Assembly (NCBI RefSeq): GCF_029714185.1
Contig: NZ_CP121671.1
Location: forward strand, 1,178,001 to 1,242,000
DNA length: 64,000 bases
Source of the DNA: Halobacillus naozhouensis
Lineage (GTDB): Bacteria; Bacillota; Bacilli; Bacillales; Halobacillaceae
Direction: 5' to 3'
This document shows positions 25,204 to 34,370 of the stretch, piece after piece. The notes under the pieces are model-generated. The model was not told the DNA's origin and did not search any database. It saw only the letters and a program-made list of their open reading frames with translations. Position 1 is the stretch's first letter. Every line of letters starts with the position of its first letter. The position numbers and the translations under genes are program-made.

Positions 25204-26488
25204 AGTTCCTGAATTAGCTGAATCCATTACAGAAGGCACGATTGCCGAGTGGCTCGTAAAAGAAGGAGATCAAGTAGAAAAAGGAGATCCAGTACTCGAG
25301 CTAGAGACAGATAAAGTAAATGTGGAAGTGAACGCTGATGCCAGCGGCGTAATCGCAGAACTTTTAAAAGAAGAAGGTGATGACGTAGAAGTCGGGGACG
25401 TGATCGCGAAAGTGGATGAGAACGGAGAAGCTGGCGGTTCTTCTGATGATAGCTCTGATAAAAAGCAAGAAGAAAAACAGGAAGAACCTAAAGAAGAAAA
25501 ACAAGAACAGCAACAAAGTACTGCTGCAGAGCAAAAAGAAGAGAAGAAACAAGAAAGCAGTGAACAAGAAGGATCTAAAGGCGATGTGATTGCCACACCT
25601 GCAGCGCGTAAACGTGCGCGTGAGCTAGGGATCGATTTAAGTGAGATTTCTGCACGCGATCCATTAGGCCGAATTCGCCCGGAAGATGTAGATACTGCGG
25701 CTAGCAGCAAGAAAGAGAAAAAAGCAGCTCCTAAGCAGGAGAAGAAAGAAAGCAAGAAAGAATCAAGTGAAAAGACAGAATTTGATAAGCCGGTAGAGCG
25801 TGAGAAGATGTCCCGCCGCCGCCAAACGATCGCTAAGCGCCTGGTAGAAGCGCAGCAAAACTCTGCTATGCTTACAACGTTCAACGAAGTAGACATGACG
25901 AATGTAATGAATCTTCGTAAAGAACGTAAAGATTCGTTCTTGAAAAAGCATGATATTAAACTAGGATTCATGTCCTTCTTTACAAAGGCTGCTGTCGGGG
26001 CTCTGAAAGAATTCCCACTGATTAATGCTGAAATTCAAGGCAATGAAATTGTGAAGAAGCAATTCTATGATATCGGTATGGCTGTTTCAACAGAAGAAGG
26101 TTTGGTCGTTCCGGTTGTCCGCGATGCTGACCGTCTTGATTTCGCTGGCATTGAAAAAGGAATTGCTGATGTAGCTACGAAAGCTCGTAATAAAGAGCTT
26201 CAGCTAGAAGACTTGCAAGGCGGGTCCTTCACGATCACAAATGGTGGAATTTTCGGTTCTATGTTGTCTACACCAATCTTAAATTCACCACAAGTTGGTA
26301 TCCTTGGCTTGCACAATATCGAGAAGCGAGCTAAAGTTATGCCTGATGATACGATCCAGGCGCGTCCGATGATGTACATTGCTCTTTCCTATGATCACCG
26401 AATCGTTGATGGTAAAGATGCTGTACAATTCCTACGCCGAATTAAAGAAATGATTGAAGATCCTTACGACTTATTATTAGAAGGATAA
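25190..26488 (+). CDS. odhB: Dihydrolipoyl succinyltransferase E2 (OdhB)
   Basis: The lipoylated E2 core of the 2-oxoglutarate dehydrogenase complex. The 432-residue protein has an N-terminal lipoyl domain with the lipoylation Lys in ELETDKVNVEV, a long Lys/Glu/Gln/Ser-rich linker (about 85-130), a peripheral subunit binding domain (ATPAARKRARELGIDLSEI), a second charged linker, and the acyltransferase domain with the catalytic YDHRIVDGKDAV. The ATG at 25190 follows AAAGGAGG and sits inside the end of odhA. The acidic-rich linkers fit a halotolerant host. A terminator follows. Confidence 0.95.
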   Translation: MKEIKVPELAESITEGTIAEWLVKEGDQVEKGDPVLELETDKVNVEVNADASGVIAELLKEEGDDVEVGDVIAKVDENGEAGGSSDDSSDKKQEEKQEEPKEEKQEQQQSTAAEQKEEKKQESSEQEGSKGDVIATPAARKRARELGIDLSEISARDPLGRIRPEDVDTAASSKKEKKAAPKQEKKESKKESSEKTEFDKPVEREKMSRRRQTIAKRLVEAQQNSAMLTTFNEVDMTNVMNLRKERKDSFLKKHDIKLGFMSFFTKAAVGALKEFPLINAEIQGNEIVKKQFYDIGMAVSTEEGLVVPVVRDADRLDFAGIEKGIADVATKARNKELQLEDLQGGSFTITNGGIFGSMLSTPILNSPQVGILGLHNIEKRAKVMPDDTIQARPMMYIALSYDHRIVDGKDAVQFLRRIKEMIEDPYDLLLEG

Positions 26489-26500
26489 GAGATAGAAGGA

Positions 26501-26539
26501 AAAGCACCTTACTACTTGATGTAGTGAGGTGCTTTTTTT
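26501..26539. terminator. Terminator after odhB
   Basis: AAGCACCTTACTAC and GTAGTGAGGTGCTT form a 14-bp stem followed by a run of T. Confidence 0.85.
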
Positions 26540-26796
26540 GCGTTTGTTGACTTTTTATCGAGGGGGCAGTGCGAATTCATGGTAATTCTACTGAAATCCG
26601 TTAGTATTCTGACAAACCCTGATAGAATTCTAGTAAGACCTTCAAAAAGTCCTGTCATAAGGAAGGGGGTTTTGACGCTTTATAACTCTGACCTTACTGC
26701 CTATCATTTTTTATTGGCCCAATGGTCGGTTTCTTACTTTAAAAAATAGGCATACATTTCTTTTTTCAGAAATAATCAAACCTTCGTTGATTTCGC
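26540..26796. other. Intergenic region, nothing recognised
   Basis: About 260 bases between the odhB terminator and the yhbH promoter with no open frame or RNA gene that I can support. Confidence 0.4.
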
Positions 26797-26826
26797 TTCA
26801 TCCATTGACATGGACCTGCATACGAT
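26797..26826 (+). promoter_or_regulatory. yhbH: Possible sigma-E promoter of yhbH
   Basis: A -10-like CATACGAT (26819-26826) has a weak -35 (TTCATCC) 15 bases upstream. It fits sigma-E control as known for yhbH in B. subtilis. Confidence 0.5.
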
Positions 26827-26861
26827 AGAGTAATACTCAAAGCTAGGAGGGGAATTTGTAA

Positions 26862-28025
26862 ATGGATGATAAGAAAAGTTTCGTAATTGCTGAAGACGAC
26901 TGGTCCCTCCACCGGAAAGGCTATGATGATCAGCGCCGGCATCAGGAAAAAGTAAAAGATGCAATGAACAAACAGCTTCCTGATCTAATTACGGAAGAAA
27001 ACATTGTGATGTCTAATGGGAAGAAAGTTGTAAAGATACCGATTCGGTCACTTGATGAATATAAGATTCGCTACAATCATGATAAGAATAAGCACGCAGG
27101 GCAAGGGGACGGAGATAGTGAAGTTGGAGATGTCTTAGGCAGGTCACAAGAGAAACAGGGCAAGCCCGGGCAAGGAGAAGGTGCTGGAGACCAGGCTGGA
27201 GAAGATTATTATGAGGCAGAAATCAGTCTCGCTGAGCTGGAAGAAGCATTTTTTAAAGAGTTGATGCTCCCGAACTTAGCTGAAAAGGAGAAAGACACGA
27301 TTATTCATGAAGATATTGAATTTCGTGACATCCGTAAAACGGGTCTAACAGGAAATATCGATAAGAAGCGGACGATGTTAGAAGCGTATAAACGTAATGC
27401 GCTTGGCGGCAAAGCAACTTTTGCACCGATATACCCCGAAGATATTCGCTATAAAACGTGGACGGATCAGGAAAAGCCGGAATCAAAAGCAGTCGTTATC
27501 GCTATGATGGATACGAGTGGATCGATGGGTCAATGGGAAAAGTATATGGCCCGAAGCTTTTTCTTCTGGATGAATCGTTTCTTGAACAAAAATTATGAAA
27601 CTGTTGATGTAGAGTTCATTGCACATCATACGCAGGCTAAAGTGGTCAGTGAAGAAGATTTCTTTTCTAAAGGAGAAAGCGGTGGAACGATTTGTTCCTC
27701 GGCCTATCGTCGAGCCCTTCAGCTTATTGACGAAAAATATTCGCCGGAACGTTATAATATTTATCCTTTTCACTTTTCCGATGGCGATAACTTGACTTCT
27801 GATAATAGACGGTGTATTTCATTAATTAATGACTTAATTGAAGTATCGCAAATGTTTGGGTATGGGGAAGTAAATCAATATAATCGCTCCTCCAGTTTGA
27901 TGCAGGCATATAAATCCATTGATCATCCTAAATTCAGACATCATATTTTAAGAAAAAAGGTCGATGTGTTTCATGCTATGAAAGCGTTTTTTAATGATGA
28001 GGAAAGTGTAAAAGCTATGAGCTAA
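26862..28025 (+). CDS. yhbH: Sporulation protein YhbH (DUF444, VWA-like)
   Basis: A member of the PrkA-YhbH-SpoVR sporulation set. The 387-residue protein starts with a basic segment (DWSLHRKGYDDQRRHQEKV), has a Gly/Gln-rich linker (about 80-115), and a von Willebrand A-like domain with a metal-site motif MMDTSGSMG near 215. It ends with a conserved tail (VDVFHAMKAFF). The ATG follows GGAGGGG. The gene is about 5 kb from prkA, split by odhAB and prkA's terminator. Its last codons are part of a 31-bp tandem repeat. Confidence 0.92.
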   Translation: MDDKKSFVIAEDDWSLHRKGYDDQRRHQEKVKDAMNKQLPDLITEENIVMSNGKKVVKIPIRSLDEYKIRYNHDKNKHAGQGDGDSEVGDVLGRSQEKQGKPGQGEGAGDQAGEDYYEAEISLAELEEAFFKELMLPNLAEKEKDTIIHEDIEFRDIRKTGLTGNIDKKRTMLEAYKRNALGGKATFAPIYPEDIRYKTWTDQEKPESKAVVIAMMDTSGSMGQWEKYMARSFFFWMNRFLNKNYETVDVEFIAHHTQAKVVSEEDFFSKGESGGTICSSAYRRALQLIDEKYSPERYNIYPFHFSDGDNLTSDNRRCISLINDLIEVSQMFGYGEVNQYNRSSSLMQAYKSIDHPKFRHHILRKKVDVFHAMKAFFNDEESVKAMS

Positions 28026-28057
28026 AGATGAGGAAAGTGTAGAAGCTATAAGCTAAA
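27996..28057 (+). repeat. 31-bp tandem duplication over the yhbH stop codon
   Basis: Two adjacent 31-base copies, each starting GATGAGGAAAGTGTA and ending AGCTAAA, differ at two positions. The first copy holds the last ten codons and the stop of yhbH; the second is non-coding because the stop precedes it. Confidence 0.85.
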
Positions 28058-28061
28058 AGGG

Positions 28062-28093
28062 GGAGCCAGGTTCTAATGGAGCCTGGCTTCTTC
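28062..28093 (+). terminator. Terminator after yhbH
   Basis: AGCCAGG and CCTGGCT form the stem, followed by TCTTCG and a T-rich stretch; it is of moderate strength. Confidence 0.6.
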
Positions 28094-28184
28094 GTATTTT
28101 ATTAAGAAAAGGTTTTCTTTTCCACCAAAATGGGAAAGAGATAGGTACGCTGGCTCGTGGAGTTATTTGATAGAAAATAACTCA

Positions 28185-28222
28185 CGAAAAAAGCTGAGCT
28201 TGAAGGCAGCTCAGCTTTTTTC
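28185..28222. terminator. Second, symmetric terminator between yhbH and proC
   Basis: CGAAAAAAGCTGAGCT and AGCTCAGCTTTTTTCG form a near-perfect palindrome around a 7-base loop. It could stop transcription in both directions, and no gene lies between it and the yhbH terminator. Confidence 0.8.
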
Positions 28223-28410
28223 GTAGCAGCTATGATATTTGTTGTGGTTCGTTATGATATGAAGAATACACTGTTAATTATAGTAAAGCAGGTTGAATTT
28301 GTAAAGGCTTTATCGAAAAAATTAATCCATTCCCCTTTCTAAATGGTTAAGTGATTGTAGTAGAAGTAATATTCGGATACAATGAGAGTCACAAGAAAGG
28401 GGTGTTGTGC

Positions 28411-29223
28411 GTGGATAAACAAATAGGTTTCCTGGGCTGCGGCTCGATGGGGCAAGCTATGATTCAAGGGATGATCCAGTCGAATGTGGTGAAGCCGGAG
28501 CAAATTGCGGCAACGGCTGTAACTGATGAAACCATTGATTTCGTCGGTGAAGAGTATGGGATTCATATCTCTACTGATAATAAAAAATTGGCACAGGAAA
28601 GCGACATTTTGTTTCTGGCTGTGAAACCGTATATCTATCAAGGCGTTATCCAGGAAATAAAGTCATCTATTCATGACCATACCGTCATTGTTACTATTGC
28701 AGCTGGAATAACGCTGGATCAGGTAAAAGAATCATTTGGATCACAAGTTAAGGTAATTCGGTCCATGCCTAATACACCATCACTCGTGGGTGCTGGAATG
28801 AGTGTCCTTTGTCCGAATGATTTCATAACAGAAGAGGATCTTCATGATGTGAAAGAAATCTTCGAAAGCTTTGGGGCAGCAGAAGTGATAGACGAGCAGT
28901 TAATGGATGCTGTGCCGGCAGTGAGCGGTTCTTCGCCAGCTTTTGTGTATATGTTCATTGAAGCGATGGCAGATACAGCCGTTCAGCAAGGCTTTCCAAG
29001 AGATAAGGCGTATAAGCTTGCCTCACAGGCGGTGCAAGGGGCTGCCAGAATGGTGCTTGAAACAGGAAGGCATCCTGGTGAGTTAAAAGATGCGGTATGT
29101 ACGCCTGGCGGGGTTACTATTGAAGGTGTGAATATGCTGGAACAAACGGGGTTGAGAAGTTCTGTAATTCAAGCCATGAATGCTTGCACCAATAAAGCAA
29201 AAGAATTATCCAGTGATTCATAA
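28411..29223 (+). CDS. proC: Pyrroline-5-carboxylate reductase
   Basis: It catalyses the last step of proline synthesis, reducing 1-pyrroline-5-carboxylate with NAD(P)H. The 271-residue protein shows the Rossmann start IGFLGCGSMGQAMIQG, FLAVKPY, the RSMPNTPSLVGAGMS segment and the family signature near the end (GELKDAVCTPGGVTIEGV). The GTG at 28411 lies 9 bases after AAAGGGG; the longer frame from 28351 lacks a site. In a salt-adapted host, proline can also serve as a compatible solute. It could be proI or proH by B. subtilis naming. Confidence 0.93.
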   Translation: MDKQIGFLGCGSMGQAMIQGMIQSNVVKPEQIAATAVTDETIDFVGEEYGIHISTDNKKLAQESDILFLAVKPYIYQGVIQEIKSSIHDHTVIVTIAAGITLDQVKESFGSQVKVIRSMPNTPSLVGAGMSVLCPNDFITEEDLHDVKEIFESFGAAEVIDEQLMDAVPAVSGSSPAFVYMFIEAMADTAVQQGFPRDKAYKLASQAVQGAARMVLETGRHPGELKDAVCTPGGVTIEGVNMLEQTGLRSSVIQAMNACTNKAKELSSDS

Positions 29224-29229
29224 GCAACG

Positions 29230-29262
29230 TAAAATCCAGGCTTTTTTGGCCTGGATTTTGTA
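29230..29262 (+). terminator. Terminator after proC
   Basis: AAAATCCAGGC and GCCTGGATTTT flank a T-rich loop. Confidence 0.75.
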
Positions 29263-29327
29263 ACGGGTGAAACCTGATGGAGGGATCGCTCGTAAAAGAT
29301 ACTGCAGAGAGAGAAGGGGGTCTGTTC

Positions 29328-29804
29328 ATGAATGCACCTAGAAAGCAAATCTCTAAACGTGCCCTTTCATTGTGGAGGGTGCATGGGGGTATCAGCACGG
29401 GGATCAGTGTCCTCGTAGCTATTGCGGTTATCATTTTAACTAACTTGTTTTCATGGCCTATCTGGCCAAGTCTTGTGATTGGGGCAGTTATCCTGTTAGA
29501 AATGATCTTTTCCATCTGGCTGATCCCTTCGATCAGATGGGAGCGGATTAGATATGAAGTGAGAGAACAGGAAATAGACTATCAATACGGTCTATTTATT
29601 GTGAAACGCACGTTAATACCAATGGTTCGTGTCCAGCATGTTGATACAGAGCAAGGACCATTGCTGCGCAAATACCGGCTGGCCACGATTAGTATTTCCA
29701 CCGCTGCCACTGTACATAAAATACCAGCACTGGATGAAACAGAAGCCGAAAATCTCAGGCACTCGATTTCATCACTAGCACGGGTGGCTGAAGATGATGT
29801 CTGA
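29328..29804 (+). CDS. ydbS: Bacterial PH-domain membrane protein YdbS
   Basis: A 158-residue protein with two membrane segments (about 25-60) followed by a bPH_2 domain (RYEVREQEIDYQYGLFIVKR...VRVQHVDTEQGPLLRKYRLA). B. subtilis YdbS (159 residues) and YdbT protect cells from certain antimicrobial peptides made by other Bacillus. The ATG at 29328 follows GAAGGGGG; the longer frame from 29277 is rejected. The stop overlaps the start of ydbT, so the two are translationally coupled. Confidence 0.88.
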   Translation: MNAPRKQISKRALSLWRVHGGISTGISVLVAIAVIILTNLFSWPIWPSLVIGAVILLEMIFSIWLIPSIRWERIRYEVREQEIDYQYGLFIVKRTLIPMVRVQHVDTEQGPLLRKYRLATISISTAATVHKIPALDETEAENLRHSISSLARVAEDDV

Positions 29805-31236
29805 ACCGAAACGCCTTCATCCCATTTCAGCTGTCCTTAATTTTGCAAAAGGGTTAAAAGAAGCGATTCTGCCGATCGTGGCGATCTTCTTTTTTAATGG
29901 GAATGGCGGTGATGGGTTTCTTGCCTGGCTGCCGCTTATCCTATCAGGAGCATTTTTATTGATAATATTACTGGCTGGTTTTCTGAAATGGCTTCGTTTT
30001 TCTTATTGGATTGATGAAGGGGAGCTGCGAATCGAGCATGGGTTACTGTTTCGGAAAAAACGTTATATCCCGCTGGAACGCATTCAAAGTCTGGATTTCT
30101 CAGAGGGCATTTTGCATAGGCCTTTTCAGCTTGTCAAAGTATCGATCGAAACGGCTGCTTCCTCTGGTTTAGAGGCTGAAGCGGTACTAACCGCAATCAA
30201 ACGAGTGGACGCGAAAGAGCTTGAGAAAACCATTTATGAAGGAAAATCGGAGCAGTCGTCATTTGAAAACGATGCAGAAATGCCAGAGGAAAATGACCGT
30301 TCCCTCGTTTACCAGATGAGTACTAAAGACATAATCCTTATGGCTGTAACGTCTGGTGGTGCTGGCGTGGTGATATCAGGAGTTGCTGTCTTCCTATCAC
30401 AGTTTACCGAATTTTTACCGATTGAAGCCATTTATGAGGAGGTCGTGGACTGGCTGCAATTTGGTATATTCATTGTGGGGATCCTAGCGGCGTTTGTTTT
30501 GGTCATCGCCTATGGAGTAGCTGTAATTTTAACGGTTCTGCGTTTTGGAAACTTTTCTGTTTTTCATGACGGAGATGATTTAGTTATTACTCGTGGACTA
30601 CTGGAAAAGAAGCAAGTCACGATCCCGCTGAATCGAATTCAGGGAATCAGAATTGATGAGAACTTGATCAGGCAGCCTTTAGGGTACGCTACGGTGTCGA
30701 TCATTAGTGCCGGGGGATCGATTAAGGGAGGGGACGAGCAGCAGTTTAAGGTACTTCCTTTTATTAAGCGTAAACAAATCGAAACCGTGCTGACTGGCAT
30801 TTTACCTCAGTATGCGCTTGATGTTTCTCCTGAAAGGCCTCCAAAGCGTTCCAAACTGCGTTATGTTATCAGATGTTTATGGTTACCTTTGCTCGTTTCA
30901 ATTGCAGTGAGTGTGTTTTTCTGGCCGCTGGGCTTACTGTCGTTACTTATAATTCCTGCCCTTATTGGTCTGGGATTGTTAAATTATCGTGATGCGGGCT
31001 GGAATATTCGTGAAAAACAATTAATGCTTAGTAATCGGTTCATTACGAAGCAAACTTATTTTGTGAAAAAGCATCGCATTCAATCATGTGGGTATTCCAT
31101 GTCAATTCCTGAACAGCGCAGCAGACTTTCTTCCATTGAGGTTATGGTCAAGACCGGGGCTGGGAAGACAAGGGCGCGTTGTCTTTACCTGGATGAAAAT
31201 GATACGAAAACCATTATGAAGTGGTTTCAAACTTAA
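29794..31236 (+). CDS. ydbT: Bacterial PH-domain membrane protein YdbT
   Basis: A 480-residue partner of YdbS with three bPH_2-type repeats. Each repeat has a short pattern like 'L.I..GL..KK...P..RIQ' (FSYWIDEGELRIEHGLLFRK, LVITRGLLEKKQVTIPLNRI, KQLMLSNRFITKQT). They are separated by pairs of membrane helices near 15-65, 175-245 and 355-395. It starts at ATG 29794 (or 29797), inside ydbS. The proteins are expected to form a membrane complex; their mechanism is unknown. Confidence 0.88.
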   Translation: MMSEPKRLHPISAVLNFAKGLKEAILPIVAIFFFNGNGGDGFLAWLPLILSGAFLLIILLAGFLKWLRFSYWIDEGELRIEHGLLFRKKRYIPLERIQSLDFSEGILHRPFQLVKVSIETAASSGLEAEAVLTAIKRVDAKELEKTIYEGKSEQSSFENDAEMPEENDRSLVYQMSTKDIILMAVTSGGAGVVISGVAVFLSQFTEFLPIEAIYEEVVDWLQFGIFIVGILAAFVLVIAYGVAVILTVLRFGNFSVFHDGDDLVITRGLLEKKQVTIPLNRIQGIRIDENLIRQPLGYATVSIISAGGSIKGGDEQQFKVLPFIKRKQIETVLTGILPQYALDVSPERPPKRSKLRYVIRCLWLPLLVSIAVSVFFWPLGLLSLLIIPALIGLGLLNYRDAGWNIREKQLMLSNRFITKQTYFVKKHRIQSCGYSMSIPEQRSRLSSIEVMVKTGAGKTRARCLYLDENDTKTIMKWFQT

Positions 31237-31249
31237 TGATAGTTTAAGT

Positions 31250-31287
31250 GATCGATTCCTGCACCTGACACGGGAATCGATTTTTTA
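31250..31287 (+). terminator. Terminator after ydbT
   Basis: ATCGATTCC and GGAATCGAT form the stem, followed by six T. Confidence 0.8.
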
Positions 31288-31290
31288 CTA

Positions 31291-31345
31291 AAAGACGAAC
31301 AATTCATGGTTGATACTTGAAATTTGTTCGTAAAACGAATATTAT
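31291..31345 (+). promoter_or_regulatory. pbuO: PurBox pair overlapping the pbuO promoter
   Basis: Two inverted copies of a CGAACAA core (CGAACAATT at 31296-31304 and, inverted, AATTTGTTCG at 31321-31330) are 16-17 bases apart, the arrangement PurR binds in Bacillus. The promoter TTGAAA (31317-31322), 17-base spacer, TATTAT (31340-31345) overlaps the second box, so PurR would repress by occlusion. Confidence 0.7.
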
Positions 31346-31388
31346 TAAGGATGTTGTGATTTTTCATTCGGAAAGTAAGGTGTTGGTG

Positions 31389-32684
31389 ATGTTGAAGATG
31401 TTTCGTTTACAAGAAAACAATACAACCGTCCGCACAGAGCTGCTGGCAGGTCTGACTACGTTTCTGACTATGGTTTACATCGTTGTCGTTAATCCGGCAA
31501 TTCTATCAGCTGCTGGTTTGCCATTTGAGCAAGTCTTTATGGCGACTGTCATTGCGGCGATTATTGGTACGTTAATTATGGCACTTGCTGCCAACTATCC
31601 AATTGCTATTGCACCAGGAATGGGCATGAATGCTTACTTTGTAACAGAAGTTGTTCAGCAGGATGTCAGCTACTCCGTAATTTTAGGTACCGTTTTCCTG
31701 GCAGGAATCTTATTTGTCATCTTAAGTTTAACGAGGTTAAGAGAAATCCTGATTATGGCCATTCCTCCTTCGCTCAAATATGGAATTACGTCTGGGATTG
31801 GTCTTTTTATTGCCTTTTTAGGGCTGCGTATGTCAGGAATTATTGTTGCAAGTGAATCAACATTGGTGACAATGGGGGATTTAACGGCACCTGGGACCGT
31901 GTTAACGATTGTCGGTTTATTTGTCACACTTGGTCTCATTGCCCGTCGTGTAACAGGAGCGCTATTTATTGGCATGGCCATAACAGCCTTGTTGGGTGTA
32001 TTTACCGGCCAGCTTGAGTTTGAGCAGGGTTTCACTTCTGTACCGCCAGCACCTGTATTTTGGGATATTGATATAGCGGGTGTTTTTAGTAATGGACTTT
32101 ATACGGTTATTTTTGCTTTTTTACTCGTGACCATTTTTGATACGACAGGAACGATGATTGGCGTTGCAGAGCAAGCTGGTTTTATCCGGAAAGATGGCAG
32201 CCTGCCGAGAGCACGAGCGGCTTTGATGGCTGATGCCACTGCCACCACCGCTGGTGCTATGTTTGGAACCAGTCCTTCCTCTGCTTATATTGAATCCTCT
32301 TCTGGTGTGGCTGCAGGAGGAAGAACGGGGTTAACCACCGTTGTAGTGGCAGGGTTATTTTTCATTTCTATCTTTTTCTCTCCACTGGTAGGAGCGGTTT
32401 CCAGCTTGTCCGCGATCACAGCGCCTGTATTGATTATCGTTGGCTGCTTTATGATGGAAGGGTTAGCAAAGATTAACTGGCAGGCGTTTGATGAAGCATT
32501 TCCGGCCTTTATAATTATCTTATCGATGCCGCTTACTTCTAGCATCGCAACCGGTATTGCTTTTGGATTTATTTCTTATCCACTCTTGAAAATCATGTCT
32601 GGAAGAGCGAAAGATGTTCACTGGATTCTGTACCTATTCGGTTTTATATTCATCTTACAAATGATCTTCTTCCCTGGCCATTAA
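31389..32684 (+). CDS. pbuO: NCS2-family guanine/hypoxanthine permease, PbuO-like
   Basis: A 431-residue transporter with about 12-13 membrane helices for uptake of purine bases by proton symport. The family motifs are ELLAGLTTFLTMVYIVVVNP, NYPIAIAPGMGMNAYF, IFDTTGTMIGVAEQAG and GTSPSSAYIESSSGVAAGGRTG. It is closer to B. subtilis PbuO than PbuG. Several starts are possible; the ATG at 31389 follows AAGGTG. Upstream PurBoxes and a promoter support regulation by PurR. A terminator follows. Confidence 0.88.
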   Translation: MLKMFRLQENNTTVRTELLAGLTTFLTMVYIVVVNPAILSAAGLPFEQVFMATVIAAIIGTLIMALAANYPIAIAPGMGMNAYFVTEVVQQDVSYSVILGTVFLAGILFVILSLTRLREILIMAIPPSLKYGITSGIGLFIAFLGLRMSGIIVASESTLVTMGDLTAPGTVLTIVGLFVTLGLIARRVTGALFIGMAITALLGVFTGQLEFEQGFTSVPPAPVFWDIDIAGVFSNGLYTVIFAFLLVTIFDTTGTMIGVAEQAGFIRKDGSLPRARAALMADATATTAGAMFGTSPSSAYIESSSGVAAGGRTGLTTVVVAGLFFISIFFSPLVGAVSSLSAITAPVLIIVGCFMMEGLAKINWQAFDEAFPAFIIILSMPLTSSIATGIAFGFISYPLLKIMSGRAKDVHWILYLFGFIFILQMIFFPGH

Positions 32685-32691
32685 CCATCCA

Positions 32692-32727
32692 CAACCACCA
32701 CTGCATCCCTGCAGTGGTGGTTTTTTA
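32692..32727. terminator. Terminator after pbuO
   Basis: AACCACCACTGCA and TGCAGTGGTGGTT form a 13-bp stem with a 4-base loop and a T run. Confidence 0.85.
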
Positions 32728-32767
32728 CATAAACTCCATCTCAGGTCATCCAGTTTTTGGGTGCGGA

Positions 32768-32797
32768 TGCATATTTGATCATTTTTGGTGCACTCTA
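32768..32797 (+). promoter_or_regulatory. Possible sigma-G promoter of the germinant receptor operon
   Basis: TGCATA and CACTCTA are separated by 17 bases. They match forespore sigma-G boxes (TGAATA / CATACTA) in 10 of 13 positions and lie just upstream of the GerA-family operon. Confidence 0.5.
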
Positions 32798-32813
32798 TTT
32801 TTAGGTGATGAAT

Positions 32814-34370
32814 ATGGGATTCTTTAAAAAATTTCTAGTTGGAAAAAGTGAGCAAGGTAACAAGCAAGATGAATTAATAACATCTGAACAACCTCAGAAG
32901 CCACATTACGCTCAACCTCAACAGATGAGCTCATCTGCTCGATTATCAGAAAATATCGACTACCTTTTTTCACAGTGCAAACAGACAGGTGATTTAAAGG
33001 TTAGAGCCTTAGATGACGGTCGTGCAGCTCTGGTGTTCTACGAGACTCTCGTTGATCATGAAAAAATGCAAAACAAAATATTTTCTCCCATTGAAATGGG
33101 ACATGTTGAACGGATACCGGATGTTCCTAATTCCAGAGAAATCACAAATTTAGATGAAGCTTTAAAAAAATTGTTAAGCGGCCATGTGCTGTATTTTGAA
33201 GAAGACAGCACACGAATTACTTATTTCGCCGTGACCTCGTCTTTTAATCGTAATGTAGATGAACCGGTTAATGAAAAAGTGGTCCGAGGCTCACATGAAG
33301 GCTTTGTCGAGAACATTAAAACCAATATCAATTTAGTTCGCAAGCGTATTGAAGATAAGAACTTGGTCGTTAAATATTTGAAAATCGGAAAGAAAACGAA
33401 TACGAATATTGCTATTGTGTACATGGATGGGCTTGCTGATATGGATATTGTTCGTAAAATTGAACAAAGGATTAATGACATTTCGGTAGATATGGTGCAA
33501 AGCCCAGGTTTCATTGAAGAGTTTATCGAAGATTCTACCTCATCGCCTTTTCCGCAAATGCTTAATACGGAACGGCCAGATCGGGTGTCTGCAAACATCA
33601 TGGAGGGGCGCATTGCGGTGTTGGCAGAGGGAAGCCCAACGAGTTTAATAGCGCCTTCTACCTTTTTTATGTTTTATCAATCTCCTGATGATTATAATAT
33701 GCGTTGGTTTACCGGGACATTTATTCGTTTAATCAGATTGACTAGTTTCTTGATTGCTATTGGGCTGCCGGCTTTTTATATAGCCGTCGTCAGTTTCCAT
33801 TTCGAAGTGATTCCTGATGATTTGATTATTCCTGTCAAAAATTCTATCAATCAAATTGCCTATCCACCGCTTGTAGAGGCTCTGGTTATGGTTATCATTA
33901 TCGAGCTGATACGTGAAGCGGGGATAAGGCTGCCCTCCCCAGTTGGTCAAACGATCGGGATCGTAGGAGGTTTGGTGATCGGAGATGCTGTGGTACGAGC
34001 AGGTCTCATTTCAAACCTGATGATTATTGTCGTCGCCTTAACAGCTATTGCTTCCTTCGTAGTGCCTTCGAATGAACTGAGTACCACGCTAAGGCTGTTA
34101 ACCTTTCCGCTCATTTTCCTAGCTGGGACTTTAGGGTTTGTGGGGATCATGTTTGGATTATTGTTTATCGCGATTCATTTAACAAAACTCGAATCTTTCG
34201 GAGTCCCTTACTTTGCCCCCATTGCTCCGTTGAGCTTTAAAGATTTAAAAGATACGTTTGTAAGAATCCCGCTTTATAAAATGAATAAACGTCCTAAAGG
34301 TGCTCGACCAGCCAAGCGGAAAGCAATGGAGGAATCGAGGGAGTGGAAGAAAAATGAGCAGTCAAAGTAA
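32814..34370 (+). CDS. Spore germinant receptor subunit A (GerA family)
   Basis: The A subunit of a Ger-type receptor in the spore inner membrane. The 518-residue protein has a large N-terminal soluble domain with the family segments (VVKYLKIGKKTNTNIAIVYM, the conserved SPGFIEEFIED and ...FPQMLNTERPDRV) and a C-terminal membrane region with about five helices (from about 285). The start is uncertain: GTG 32805, ATG 32808 and ATG 32814 are all in frame, and AGGTGA favours the last. It overlaps the B subunit gene by 17 bases. The germinant is unknown. Confidence 0.9.
   Translation: MGFFKKFLVGKSEQGNKQDELITSEQPQKPHYAQPQQMSSSARLSENIDYLFSQCKQTGDLKVRALDDGRAALVFYETLVDHEKMQNKIFSPIEMGHVERIPDVPNSREITNLDEALKKLLSGHVLYFEEDSTRITYFAVTSSFNRNVDEPVNEKVVRGSHEGFVENIKTNINLVRKRIEDKNLVVKYLKIGKKTNTNIAIVYMDGLADMDIVRKIEQRINDISVDMVQSPGFIEEFIEDSTSSPFPQMLNTERPDRVSANIMEGRIAVLAEGSPTSLIAPSTFFMFYQSPDDYNMRWFTGTFIRLIRLTSFLIAIGLPAFYIAVVSFHFEVIPDDLIIPVKNSINQIAYPPLVEALVMVIIIELIREAGIRLPSPVGQTIGIVGGLVIGDAVVRAGLISNLMIIVVALTAIASFVVPSNELSTTLRLLTFPLIFLAGTLGFVGIMFGLLFIAIHLTKLESFGVPYFAPIAPLSFKDLKDTFVRIPLYKMNKRPKGARPAKRKAMEESREWKKNEQSK

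Noticed and set aside
25270..25971. Long minus-strand frame inside odhB
   Set aside because: Its Ser/Phe-rich text is the mirror of the Lys/Glu-rich linkers of OdhB; no start signal.
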